Positions 6,951 to 13,921 of a stretch of DNA of 27,482 nucleotides are shown piece by piece (positions within the stretch are counted from its first letter, which is position 1; every line of letters begins with the position of its first letter). The notes under the pieces are model-generated. The model worked only from the letters and a program-made list of their open reading frames with translations, was not told the origin of the DNA and searched no databases. Position numbers and translations under genes: made by a program. This DNA comes from an uncultured Fretibacterium sp. (GTDB lineage Bacteria; Synergistota; Synergistia; Synergistales; Aminobacteriaceae): assembly GCF_938040765.1 (NCBI RefSeq), contig NZ_CALIAA010000033.1, positions 1 through 27,482 on the forward strand. The letters run 5' to 3'.

Positions 6951-7604
6951 ATGACGGAGGGTGCACGGGATTTTCGCGGTAAGGGCAGGGCCTTCAGGGG
7001 CATATTGGGAGGGGAAAGCTATCGGCGGCTCGCCGCGCTGTTCGGATTTCAGGAGCGGTTTTATCGTCGGGCCGTGGGGGACCTGCAGCTTGGCCCGGGA
7101 GGCCGGGCGCTCGATCTGGGGTGTGGTCCCGGTGGCCTGAGCTATGCCCTGGCCGAGAAGAGCCCCGCCGACGCGTCGATCGTGGGGGCCGACATCTCGG
7201 ACGACCAGCTGGAGTGCGCGCGCCGGGGGGCCGGGGCCTTCGCCTGCGGGCTGGAGTTTCTGAGGGCGTCCATGGACGAGCTTCCCTTTCCCGACGGACA
7301 CTTCGACCTGGTCATGACCTCTATGGCGCTGCACGAGACGCCCCCCGCGGTTCGGCGTGCCGCCATCGCGGAGACGGCGCGCCTGCTGAGGCCGGGCGGG
7401 ACCTTTTTGCTGGTGGACTGGAGCCGTCCGCGGTTCGGCCTCTGGGGAATCATCTGGTATCCCTTCTGCCGCTGGGGCGAGGGGAACCGGGACAACTGGA
7501 ACAACGTCTACCCCGAGCTTTGCCGCGAGCGGGGCCTGGAGCTGAAGGAGGACGACTACATCAACTCCATATCCCGGCGCCAGGTGTTCGTGAAGGAAGG
7601 GTGA
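6951..7604 (+). CDS. Class I SAM-dependent methyltransferase
   Basis: A 217-residue cytoplasmic methyltransferase. Motif I, ALDLGCGPGGLSYAL (residues 53-67), and the acidic motif II region (VGADISD, 78-84) bind S-adenosylmethionine. Post-I and motif-III-like segments (DELPFPDGHFDLVMTSMALHE and LLRPGGTFLLVDWS) follow, as in UbiE/Methyltransf_11 proteins. The substrate is not evident. The ATG at 6951 is preferred since AAGGAGGAGGT lies 7 bases upstream; an in-frame ATG at 6915 is less well placed. It is codirectional with marR, 129 bases downstream. The gap holds a 12-base direct repeat but no clear promoter, so co-transcription is possible. Confidence 0.85.
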   Translation: MTEGARDFRGKGRAFRGILGGESYRRLAALFGFQERFYRRAVGDLQLGPGGRALDLGCGPGGLSYALAEKSPADASIVGADISDDQLECARRGAGAFACGLEFLRASMDELPFPDGHFDLVMTSMALHETPPAVRRAAIAETARLLRPGGTFLLVDWSRPRFGLWGIIWYPFCRWGEGNRDNWNNVYPELCRERGLELKEDDYINSISRRQVFVKEG

Positions 7605-7650
7605 GTGGGACGTCTCCGCATAAAAGCGAGTGCAGGGGCGCCGGGAGGTG

Positions 7651-7659
7651 TGCTATAAT
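7651..7659 (+). promoter_or_regulatory. Extended -10 promoter of the cobalt-transport operon
   Basis: TGCTATAAT is a perfect extended -10 (TG-n-TATAAT). The -35 position is poor. It places the transcript start at about 7666, just ahead of the cobalamin aptamer. Confidence 0.7.
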
Positions 7660-7667
7660 CTGAAACG

Positions 7668-7800
7668 TAAATTGGTGAGAACTCATCAGATTTTGCATAA
7701 CGCCTCGTCCGTTGGGGGAAGCAGGGTGCAAGTCCCGCGCGGTCCCGCCGCCGTAAAGCCGGAATGCCCGGCGGACGAGAGAGGTATCCTGTCCACGAGC
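7668..7800 (+). ncRNA. Cobalamin (B12) riboswitch aptamer
   Basis: The region has the conserved cobalamin-aptamer core: GGGGGAAGCAGGGTGCAAGT (7713-7732) followed by the B12 box CGGTCCCGCCGCCGTAA (7739-7755), matching the known pattern GGGAA-GGTGnAAnTCC-GCnG-CCCGCnACnGT. An 8-base helix closes the core: CTCGTCCG (7704-7711) with CGGACGAG (7772-7779). A conserved 3' segment, GGTATCCTGTCC (7783-7794), follows. A Rho-independent terminator lies 30 bases downstream, so adenosylcobalamin (or a related cobalamin) should reduce expression of the downstream cobalt importer. Outer boundaries are approximate. Confidence 0.92.
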
Positions 7801-7828
7801 GATGGAGACGGAACAAATGGCGGTATGT

Positions 7829-7863
7829 CCCCTCGTCCTGTTCCTTCGCGGCGAGGGGTTTTT
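7829..7863 (+). terminator. Riboswitch expression-platform terminator
   Basis: CCCCTCG (7829-7835) pairs with CGAGGGG (7852-7858), followed directly by TTTTT (7859-7863). The left arm overlaps CTCGTCC (7832-7838), which is complementary to GGACGAG (7773-7779) inside the aptamer. An antiterminator pairing is therefore available when the aptamer helix is not stabilised by ligand. Confidence 0.82.
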
Positions 7864-7978
7864 CGTATCTGCATATCTGCGTGTTTTTGTTGGCTTCGCG
7901 CTTTTTACTGAAGGGTGGTGCACCGTGGGTGCGCCGGGTGTCGGTATCGGGACGAGATCATCGAGGAGGATGGGTATC
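7864..7978 (+). other. Leader between riboswitch terminator and first transport gene
   Basis: These 115 bases are non-coding leader. An open frame in phase with the next gene extends back through them, but it runs into the riboswitch. A strong GAGGAGGA (7963-7970) at the 3' end sets the true start at 7979. Confidence 0.5.
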
Positions 7979-8758
7979 ATGAAGTACGGACGTATCGTAT
8001 CGGCGGCGCTTCTGGCAATGGGGCTCTCGACGGCGGCTTTTGCGCACGAGCTGGTGATGAAGCCTCAGAAAATGGATGTGGAGAAGGGCGGGACGCTTAC
8101 GGTCGAGATCCATTCGGGGCACAAGTTCATCGTCCCGGAGGAGGTGGAGGACGCCGAGCGCATCAAAGCGGGCGTCTTCAAGGACGGCAAGCTGCAGGAG
8201 GCCGAGCTGAAGCCGAACGAAAAAAATCTCTGCATCGACTTTTCGGTGCCGGCGGCGGACGACGGCTCCATGGTTATCCTCGCCAACAAGGATGGCGGCG
8301 TCTGGTGCACGACGAACGAGGGCGGCAAGTCCGGGACCCGCAAGGAACTGGAGGCTCAGGGCCTGAAGGTCGTGAAGGCCACCAAGAACGACAAGTTCGT
8401 CAAGGCCATCGTCAACGCCTCGAAGGACGACAAGAACTTCGCCGTGGAGACGGGGCAGCCCCTGGAGATCATCCCGGTGACCAACCCCGCGGATGCGAAG
8501 GTGGGCGAGTTCTTCGACGTCAAGATCCTGGTGGATGGAAAGCCCTATTCCGGTCCCGTGTGGGCGACGTACGACGGCTTTGCGCCGTACGAGAACACCT
8601 ACGCCTACGCCTCCGATGCGGTCCAGGGCGTCGCTCATATCAAGATCACGGCGCCGGGGCTCTGGGGCGTGCGCGCCATGAAGAAGGATCTGCCGGGCAA
8701 GGAGGGCGAGTACGATTCCGTCACGCGCAAGGCCTTTTTGATCTTTGAAGTGAAGTAA
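7979..8758 (+). CDS. NikK-like secreted metal-transport accessory protein (DUF4198)
   Basis: A 259-residue protein with a Sec signal peptide (MKYGRIVSAALLAMGLSTAAFA, cleavage predicted before His-Glu), so the mature protein would begin with histidine. The rest is beta-rich and resembles the DUF4198 family, which includes NikK of nickel ECF transporters and is often encoded with NikL and NikM. The likely role is to capture or hand over the metal ion outside the membrane for the CbiM channel. Control by a cobalamin riboswitch points to cobalt rather than nickel (inference). The ATG at 7979 has GAGGAGGA 8 bases upstream; an ATG at 7970 would overlap that site. First gene of a five-gene operon, overlapping the next gene by one base. 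Confidence 0.8.
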   Translation: MKYGRIVSAALLAMGLSTAAFAHELVMKPQKMDVEKGGTLTVEIHSGHKFIVPEEVEDAERIKAGVFKDGKLQEAELKPNEKNLCIDFSVPAADDGSMVILANKDGGVWCTTNEGGKSGTRKELEAQGLKVVKATKNDKFVKAIVNASKDDKNFAVETGQPLEIIPVTNPADAKVGEFFDVKILVDGKPYSGPVWATYDGFAPYENTYAYASDAVQGVAHIKITAPGLWGVRAMKKDLPGKEGEYDSVTRKAFLIFEVK

Positions 8759-9273
8759 TGAAGTGGAGTGAGACGAAAGTGAGTGGGATGCCGGGTCGTC
8801 TCAGAATGGCTATGCTTGGGCTGGCGGTTGCCGTCGGCCTGGGCCTTTTTTCGGGAATGGCGTCGGCCCACGGCGTGGGCTACCAGGAGTCCGACCTGCG
8901 GCCGGTCGCGCTGGATTTCTTCTACTCCACGGGGGAGCTGATGAGCTACCTCAAGGCCGAGGTCTTTTCCCCGTCCGACGAGAAGATCGCCTATCAGTCC
9001 GGTCGGACCGATGCGGGCGGGCGTTTTGCCTTCGTCCCCGACAAGCCGGGGAAGTGGCGGGTCGTCGTCAACGACGACGACGGGCACAGGGCCGAGGCGG
9101 AGATCGACGTGACTCAGGAGTTCATGTCGGGGGGGGCGGCGGGCGGAATCGTCCAGGAGAAGAAGGCGGCTCCCGAGGGCCTGGATCTTTACCTCCGGGC
9201 CGGGCTGGGTGTCAGCCTGCTCTTCAATATCGCGGCGTTCGTCCTCCTGTTCCGCCGTAAAAGGATGGTGTAG
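8758..9273 (+). CDS. NikL-like membrane-anchored metal-transport component
   Basis: A 171-residue protein that starts inside the previous stop (TAATG), which implies translational coupling. Residues about 15-38 are a signal sequence ending SGMASA, leaving His-Gly-Val-Gly at the mature N-terminus. A beta-sandwich-like region follows (DAGGRFAFVPDKPGKWRVVVNDDDGHRAEAEI), as in carboxypeptidase-regulatory-like folds of NikL. A C-terminal transmembrane helix (LRAGLGVSLLFNIAAFVLLF) is followed by basic RRKRMV. In ECF-type cobalt/nickel transporters a small two-helix protein, CbiN or the analogous NikL/NikN, assists CbiM; no CbiN gene is present, so this protein probably fills that place. The exact start is uncertain, as internal GTG and ATG codons lie within 11 residues. 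Confidence 0.72.
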   Translation: MKWSETKVSGMPGRLRMAMLGLAVAVGLGLFSGMASAHGVGYQESDLRPVALDFFYSTGELMSYLKAEVFSPSDEKIAYQSGRTDAGGRFAFVPDKPGKWRVVVNDDDGHRAEAEIDVTQEFMSGGAAGGIVQEKKAAPEGLDLYLRAGLGVSLLFNIAAFVLLFRRKRMV

Positions 9274-9278
9274 GGTCC

Positions 9279-9887
9279 ATGCACATCAGCGAGGGTATGC
9301 TCTCCTCTCAGATGCTGACCGCGGGATGGGCCATCGCCGGGGTCGGAACGGCGATTGGGCTGAAGAAGCTCGACGCCGACAAGATCGTGCGCGTCGCGTT
9401 CTTCTCGTCGGCGTTCTTCCTGGCCTCCCTGATCAACGTTCCGATCCCTCCGAGCTCGACCCACCTCTCCCTCATCGCCCCGATGGGGCTGGTCCTGGGG
9501 TGGTCGGCCTTTCCTGCCGTGATGGTCGCCCTGGTCCTCCAGGCCCTGTTGTTCCAGTTCGGAGGGCTTGTCGTCCTGGGGGTGAACACGGTGGATGTCG
9601 CGGTCCCCGCGCTCGCCGCCTACCTGCTGTTCGCCGCCCCGATCCGCAGAAGCAGCGGTAGGGCGGCATTCGTGCTCGCCTTCCTGGCCGGCTTCCTGGC
9701 CGTCATGCTCTGTGCCCTGGGGGTGGAGATCTTTCTGCGCGGGACGGACACCAACCTGTCGGTCATCGCCAACACCGTCTTCCTCGCCCATATCCCCTTT
9801 GCCCTGATCGAGGGGGCCATCACGGCCTTCATGGTCGCCTATATGAAGCGCGCCGCCCCGGACCTTTTGATGGGCGTGGAGCGATAA
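9279..9887 (+). CDS. cbiM: Cobalt/nickel ECF transporter S-component CbiM
   Basis: A 202-residue integral membrane protein with about six helices. It begins MHISEG, the family hallmark in which the free N-terminus and His2 coordinate the metal deep in the protein. The conserved segment VPIPPSSTHLSL (residues 54-65) supplies another histidine near the metal site. The central 'LLFQFGGLVVLGVNTVDVAVPA' also matches CbiM/NikM. It determines substrate specificity of the cobalt ECF importer together with CbiQ and CbiO. It starts 5 bases after the NikL-like gene. Cobalt is favoured over nickel because of the B12 riboswitch upstream. Confidence 0.93.
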   Translation: MHISEGMLSSQMLTAGWAIAGVGTAIGLKKLDADKIVRVAFFSSAFFLASLINVPIPPSSTHLSLIAPMGLVLGWSAFPAVMVALVLQALLFQFGGLVVLGVNTVDVAVPALAAYLLFAAPIRRSSGRAAFVLAFLAGFLAVMLCALGVEIFLRGTDTNLSVIANTVFLAHIPFALIEGAITAFMVAYMKRAAPDLLMGVER

Positions 9888-9894
9888 CGGGGAA

Positions 9895-10644
9895 ATGCAG
9901 CTCGATACGAGCGCCCTTCGGGCCGAGGCCACGCCGACGGGGCTGGACCGCTTCGACCCGCGGGGACGTGTGCTCTGCGCCCTCGTCCTGGCCTTCGTCT
10001 TGGCCTCCGTGCGGTCGTTTCCGGCCCTGCTCTGCGGCGTGCCGGTCGTACTGGTCCTGTTCTTCCTGGGCGAGCCCGGCCCTCTGGCAAGGGAACTGCT
10101 GCACCTGAACGCCGTGGGGGCGTTCATCGCCCTGCTCCTGATGCTGACCTATCCCGGCGAGCGCTTCTGGGGGCCCTTCTCCGCTGCGGGGCTGAGGTTT
10201 GCCGGCCTCATTCTGCTCAAACTGAACCTGATCTCGGTCCTGCTGAGCCGGATGGTCCTCTCGCTGGGCGTGGGGAGGGTGGACGGCGTTCTGGCCCGCC
10301 TGAGAGTCCCCGAGAAACTGCGGATCCTGCTGCTGCTCTCCACGCGCTGCATCTTCATCCTGGCGGAGCGGGCGGGGACGATGGTGCGGGCTGTGCAGCT
10401 TCGGGGGCCCGACTTAAAGGGGATCCCGATGTGCAGGACCTTCGCCTGCATGCTCGGGACGACGCTGGTGCACGGCTCGGAGCGCTCGGAGCGGATGATG
10501 CTCGCGATCCGGTGCCGCGGGGGAATGGCGGGGTTCTGTCAGGGCCGGCCTCTGTGCTGGCAGGGGCGGGACGTCCTGTTCTGCCTGCTGTTTGCCCTGA
10601 ACGTCGCGGTCATCCTGTCGTTTTCCCTCGTCTGGAGGCCCTGA
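9895..10644 (+). CDS. cbiQ: ECF transporter transmembrane component CbiQ
   Basis: A 249-residue membrane protein, the T-component that couples CbiM to the ATPase. The N-terminal helices (RVLCALVLAFVLASV, LLCGVPVVLVLFFLG) and C-terminal helix (VLFCLLFALNVAVILSFSLVW) flank the two coupling helices. These carry the ABC-contact motifs: ERAGTMVRAVQLRG and SERSERMMLAIRCRG, both of the A-R-G form that docks into the ATPase. It lies 7 bases after cbiM and is followed at once by cbiO. The ribosome binding site (GGGGAA) is very close to the ATG, so translation may depend on coupling. Confidence 0.92.
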   Translation: MQLDTSALRAEATPTGLDRFDPRGRVLCALVLAFVLASVRSFPALLCGVPVVLVLFFLGEPGPLARELLHLNAVGAFIALLLMLTYPGERFWGPFSAAGLRFAGLILLKLNLISVLLSRMVLSLGVGRVDGVLARLRVPEKLRILLLLSTRCIFILAERAGTMVRAVQLRGPDLKGIPMCRTFACMLGTTLVHGSERSERMMLAIRCRGGMAGFCQGRPLCWQGRDVLFCLLFALNVAVILSFSLVWRP

Positions 10645-10646
10645 GG

Positions 10647-11459
10647 ATGAGTCGGGAGATGAATCGGGATTCAACGGGCGCGGACGCGGTCCGCAGCGCG
10701 TCGTCCCCGGCGGCGCCGGAGACGGTCGCTTCCGCCGGAGCGCCTCTCGAGGTCTGCGGCCTTTGCTACGCCTACCCCGACGGACATCGTGCCCTGAACG
10801 GCGTCTCCTTCACGCTGGGAAGGGGGGAGAAGCTCGCGCTGGTGGGGCCCAACGGCTCGGGCAAGTCCACCCTCATGCTCCATCTGGCGGGCTGCATCGC
10901 CGCGCAGACGGGGACGGTGTCGCTGGAGGGCGTTCCCGTCGGGAAGGACCTGAAGCGCCTGCGCGAGGCCGTCGGCCTGATCTTTCAGGACCCCGACGAC
11001 CAGCTTTTCATGCCGCAGGTCGTAGAGGACGTGGCCTTCGGGCCGGTTGCGCACGGGGTACCCGCCGAGGAGGCCCATGCGAGGGCCCGGGAGGTGCTGG
11101 AGTCCCTGAACGTCGGACATCTGGCCGAGCGTCCGCCTCACCGCCTCTCGGGAGGGGAGAAGCGCATGGCGGCTCTGGCGGGAATTCTGGTCATGCGGCC
11201 GGAGATCGTGGTGCTGGACGAACCCTCCGCGGCCCTGGACCCGAGGGCCCGCCGCCGGGTGATCGAGGTGCTTCGGGAGCTGGATAAGCCCCTCATCCTG
11301 GCGACCCACGACCTCGACATGGCCCTGGACGTGTGCGGCCGGGCCGTCGTGCTGTTCGACGGGCGCGTCGCCGCGGATGGGGACCTCGAGACGATACTCG
11401 GGGACGAGGCGCTGCTTCGGCAAAACGGACTCGAGCTGCCCCTGCGCTGTTCCCGCTGA
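10647..11459 (+). CDS. cbiO: ECF transporter ATP-binding protein CbiO
   Basis: A 270-residue ABC ATPase that powers cobalt import. It has Walker A GPNGSGKST (67-75), Q-loop IFQDPDDQLF (112-121, the DPDDQLF form typical of ECF ATPases), signature LSGGEKRMA (168-176), Walker B IVVLDEPSAALD (187-198) and switch His221 (ATHDLD). An unusual N-terminal tail of about 32 residues, rich in Ala, Ser and charged residues, precedes the domain. The ATG at 10647 has GGAGG 8 bases upstream and lies two bases beyond the cbiQ stop. It is the last gene of the operon and is followed by a strong terminator. Confidence 0.93.
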   Translation: MSREMNRDSTGADAVRSASSPAAPETVASAGAPLEVCGLCYAYPDGHRALNGVSFTLGRGEKLALVGPNGSGKSTLMLHLAGCIAAQTGTVSLEGVPVGKDLKRLREAVGLIFQDPDDQLFMPQVVEDVAFGPVAHGVPAEEAHARAREVLESLNVGHLAERPPHRLSGGEKRMAALAGILVMRPEIVVLDEPSAALDPRARRRVIEVLRELDKPLILATHDLDMALDVCGRAVVLFDGRVAADGDLETILGDEALLRQNGLELPLRCSR

Positions 11460-11504
11460 GCACCCCCCGCAACGTCGGGGAGATGACCGGATGACCCTAC
11501 GAAG

Positions 11505-11546
11505 CGCCCGCCCCTCGAATGAAGGGGCGGGCGTTCTTGTTTTTTG
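11505..11546 (+). terminator. Intrinsic terminator of the cobalt-transport operon
   Basis: An 11-base-pair GC stem, CGCCCGCCCCT (11505-11515) with AGGGGCGGGCG (11523-11533), encloses a 7-base loop and is followed by a T-rich tail ending in six Ts (11534-11545). The leftward der gene ends just beyond it. The minus strand has no U-rich tail after the stem, so it terminates mainly rightward transcription. Confidence 0.9.
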
Positions 11547-11548
11547 GC

Positions 11549-12865
11549 TTATCCTTCCTGCTCCTTGCCGCGCCAGAACACCCGCAAGGGCGATCCCGTG
11601 AAGTTCTCCAGGGCGCGGAGCTCCTTTTTGACGTGGTTCTCGAAGGCCGTGTCCACGATGCCGGGGTCGTTGACGAAGAAGACGAAGGTGGGCGGCTCCA
11701 CCCCGGACTGGAGACAGTAGTAGATCCTGAGCGCCTTGCCCCTCCTGCCGGAGGGGAGGCGGTCAAAGGCCAGGACGTCGCGCATCAGTCGGTTCAGGGC
11801 GTTGGTCGGGATGCGCCGCCGACGGTTCTCGAACACGTTGACGGCGGCCTGGGCGATCTTGCCGACGCCCCGCCCGTTCAGGGCGGAGATGAAGAGGATC
11901 GGCGCCCAGGTCAGGAAGGGCAGGTCCTCGCGTATCCGCTTCGTCATCGTATCCCCGGGACGATCCCGGGAGGAGACGAGGTCCCATTTGTTCAGGATCA
12001 GGATCAGTCCCTTGCCCTTCTCCACCGCGTGCGCGGCGGCCTTCTTGTCCATATCCGTGCAGGGGTCGGAGGCGTCCATCAGCAGCAGCGCGACGTCGGA
12101 GCGGTCCACGGCAGCCAGGGTCCGCACGAAGGAGTAATATTCGAGGGCGCTGTCCATGCGGCCCCTCCGGCGCAGGCCCGCGGTGTCGATCAGCCGGAAC
12201 CTCCGGCCATCCATGACGACGGAGGTATCGACGGGGTCGCGCGTCGTCCCAGCCAGAGGGCTCACCAGCGAACGCTCGGCCCCCGCCAGGCGGTTCAGCA
12301 GGCTGGACTTGCCCACGTTGGGCTTCCCCACGATGGAGAGGCGGATCTCGTCCTCGTCCCGGGGCCCTTCCGCCTCCTCCGGCAGCAGACCGGCAAGCAG
12401 GTCCAGCAGGTCCTCCAGGTTGCGCTTGTGGAGGGCGCTGACCCCCACCACGTGCTCGAACCCCAGGGAGAAGGCGTCCGCGACGTGCACCTCGTGCTTG
12501 AGGTCGTCCATCTTGTTGACGGCGACCACGACGGGCTTTCGGCTGCGGCGCAGCAGGTGCGCCACGCTCTCGTCGGCCGCGGTGATCCCCACGTGTCCGT
12601 CGACGACCATCAGAAGAATGTCGCACTCCGATATGGCCTCGTTGACATGGGCCTCGATCCCCGCGCTGAAGGCGCTTTCCTCGCCGAGGATGCCCCCCGT
12701 GTCCACGACGTAAAAGGATTTGCCGCGCCACTCCGCCGAACCGTAGATGCGGTCCCGGGTGACGCCGGGCGTGTCGTCGACGATGGCCTCCCGGCGTCCG
12801 ATCAGGCGGTTGAACAGGGAGGACTTGCCGACGTTGGGACGGCCTATGATGGCGATGAGGGCCAT
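11549..12865 (-). CDS. der: Ribosome-assembly GTPase Der (EngA)
   Basis: A 438-residue GTPase with the diagnostic tandem G domains. The first has GRPNVGKS (8-15), DTPGVTRDR, DTGG and NKMD (117-120). The second has GKPNVGKS (180-187), GTTRD, DTAG (227-230) and NKWD (292-295). A C-terminal KH-like domain (about 355-438) contains the family's KALRIYYCLQSGVEPPTFVFFVND. Der is an essential factor in 50S subunit maturation, and the length is typical. It is the last gene of a leftward operon, starting one base after the stop of the asparaginase-like gene, so the two are probably translationally coupled. Confidence 0.97.
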   Translation of the reverse strand: MALIAIIGRPNVGKSSLFNRLIGRREAIVDDTPGVTRDRIYGSAEWRGKSFYVVDTGGILGEESAFSAGIEAHVNEAISECDILLMVVDGHVGITAADESVAHLLRRSRKPVVVAVNKMDDLKHEVHVADAFSLGFEHVVGVSALHKRNLEDLLDLLAGLLPEEAEGPRDEDEIRLSIVGKPNVGKSSLLNRLAGAERSLVSPLAGTTRDPVDTSVVMDGRRFRLIDTAGLRRRGRMDSALEYYSFVRTLAAVDRSDVALLLMDASDPCTDMDKKAAAHAVEKGKGLILILNKWDLVSSRDRPGDTMTKRIREDLPFLTWAPILFISALNGRGVGKIAQAAVNVFENRRRRIPTNALNRLMRDVLAFDRLPSGRRGKALRIYYCLQSGVEPPTFVFFVNDPGIVDTAFENHVKKELRALENFTGSPLRVFWRGKEQEG

Positions 12866-12866
12866 G

Positions 12867-13862
12867 TCACGAGTCCTGCATGTAGTCGCTCAAGTCCTTG
12901 CCCTTGAGGCCGGAGCCCAGGGCGAGGGCGAGGCGGATGCGGGCCTGGAGGGGCGAGAGGCCGCCGCCGCTGAGCAGCCCCATCTCCAGGAGGTGCGCGG
13001 CGCTGCCCTCGAAGTCGGTATAGGCCTGAATGCAGCCGGCGGGACAGCGGGAGGTCAGGACCACGGGGATGTCGGTGCGGAGGATTTTTCGGAGGAGCGG
13101 GACCCAGGATGGGGGAACCTCCCCGTTGCCGAACCCGGCGACGACAAGCCCCTCCACCTCCTCGATGCGCTTGTCCAGCAGGGCGTTCAAGATGACGTCC
13201 CCTCCGCCCAGCGAGGCGTCGACGATCTCGATGACGCGCGCGGGTACGGTTTCGACGTCCAGGACCTTGCCGCGTCTGGGGGACCTCAGGGGGATCAGGT
13301 CCCCCGAGGGCTCGGAAAAGATGCTCAGCGGACCGCTGGGGTAGGAAAGGAAGCCGGAGCGGCTGGAGTTGGAGAAGTGGATGAAATCGGCGGCCGTGTA
13401 GAGCGCGTCCTGGACGCAGACGATGGCCCCCTGTCCCCAACAGGTCTCGGAGAGGGCCGCCTGAACGGATTGGGCGAGGTGCAGGGCGGTCTCGCTGCCG
13501 GGCGCCCCCGCGTTGAAGATGGATGCCGTGAAGACGAGGGGCTGCGGAAAACTCCAGACGAGGTCCGCGAAGTAGGCCAGCTCCGTCAGGGCCTGCGTGC
13601 CGCAGGTTACGACGACGCCCTTCGCCCCCTCCTTGACCTGGGAGGCGGCCAGCTGGACGAGATCGCTGCACATCCGCAGCGTATAGTGCGAGAGCGGCTG
13701 AAAGCTCCACTCCTGCGGCGCAATCTCCTCGTGAAGCTCCTCCGGGAGAAACGTCTTCAGCTCCTCCCACTTCAGCGGAATTCTTTCCCTGGCGCTTCCC
13801 TTCCTGCGATGGGAGATCTGCCCCCCGGCCAGGATGAGCGCTATCTTGTCTCGGTTTTGCAT
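12867..13862 (-). CDS. Asparaginase-family protein with altered catalytic residues
   Basis: A 331-residue protein with the L-asparaginase (type I/II) fold: N-terminal LILAGGQIS (10-17), VVVTCGTQALTELAYFADLV (83-102), a central SYPSGPLS (173-180), and C-terminal VAGFGNGEVP and LTSRCPAG. By eye against E. coli asparaginase II, the nucleophile motif GGT-I reads GGQ-I (Gln15), catalytic Asp90 in GTDT is Gln90 (GTQA) and catalytic Lys162 is Leu172; Thr89 is kept. Ordinary asparaginase activity is therefore unlikely. It may be a binding or regulatory protein, or may act on another substrate. ATG 13862 has AGAGGAAAG 10 bases upstream. It lies between a LUD-domain gene and der in one operon. Confidence 0.8.
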   Translation of the reverse strand: MQNRDKIALILAGGQISHRRKGSARERIPLKWEELKTFLPEELHEEIAPQEWSFQPLSHYTLRMCSDLVQLAASQVKEGAKGVVVTCGTQALTELAYFADLVWSFPQPLVFTASIFNAGAPGSETALHLAQSVQAALSETCWGQGAIVCVQDALYTAADFIHFSNSSRSGFLSYPSGPLSIFSEPSGDLIPLRSPRRGKVLDVETVPARVIEIVDASLGGGDVILNALLDKRIEEVEGLVVAGFGNGEVPPSWVPLLRKILRTDIPVVLTSRCPAGCIQAYTDFEGSAAHLLEMGLLSGGGLSPLQARIRLALALGSGLKGKDLSDYMQDS

Positions 13863-13921
13863 GATGCCTGTCTTTCCTCTCTGCCGGGCGGACGGCCCGG
13901 TTTCGTGCGGGGGGAGCGGGG
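13863..13921 (-). other. Intergenic stem-loop between LUD gene and asparaginase-like gene
   Basis: CCGGGC and GCCCGG arms (13884-13900) form a 6-base stem with a 5-base loop, just upstream of the asparaginase-like gene's ribosome binding site. No T-run follows on either strand, so it is not a terminator; it may affect mRNA stability or initiation. Confidence 0.4.

Noticed and set aside
11505..11546. Bidirectional terminator also serving der
   Set aside because: The stem could work both ways, but the minus strand lacks a T-run after it (reads CTTCGTAGGG).
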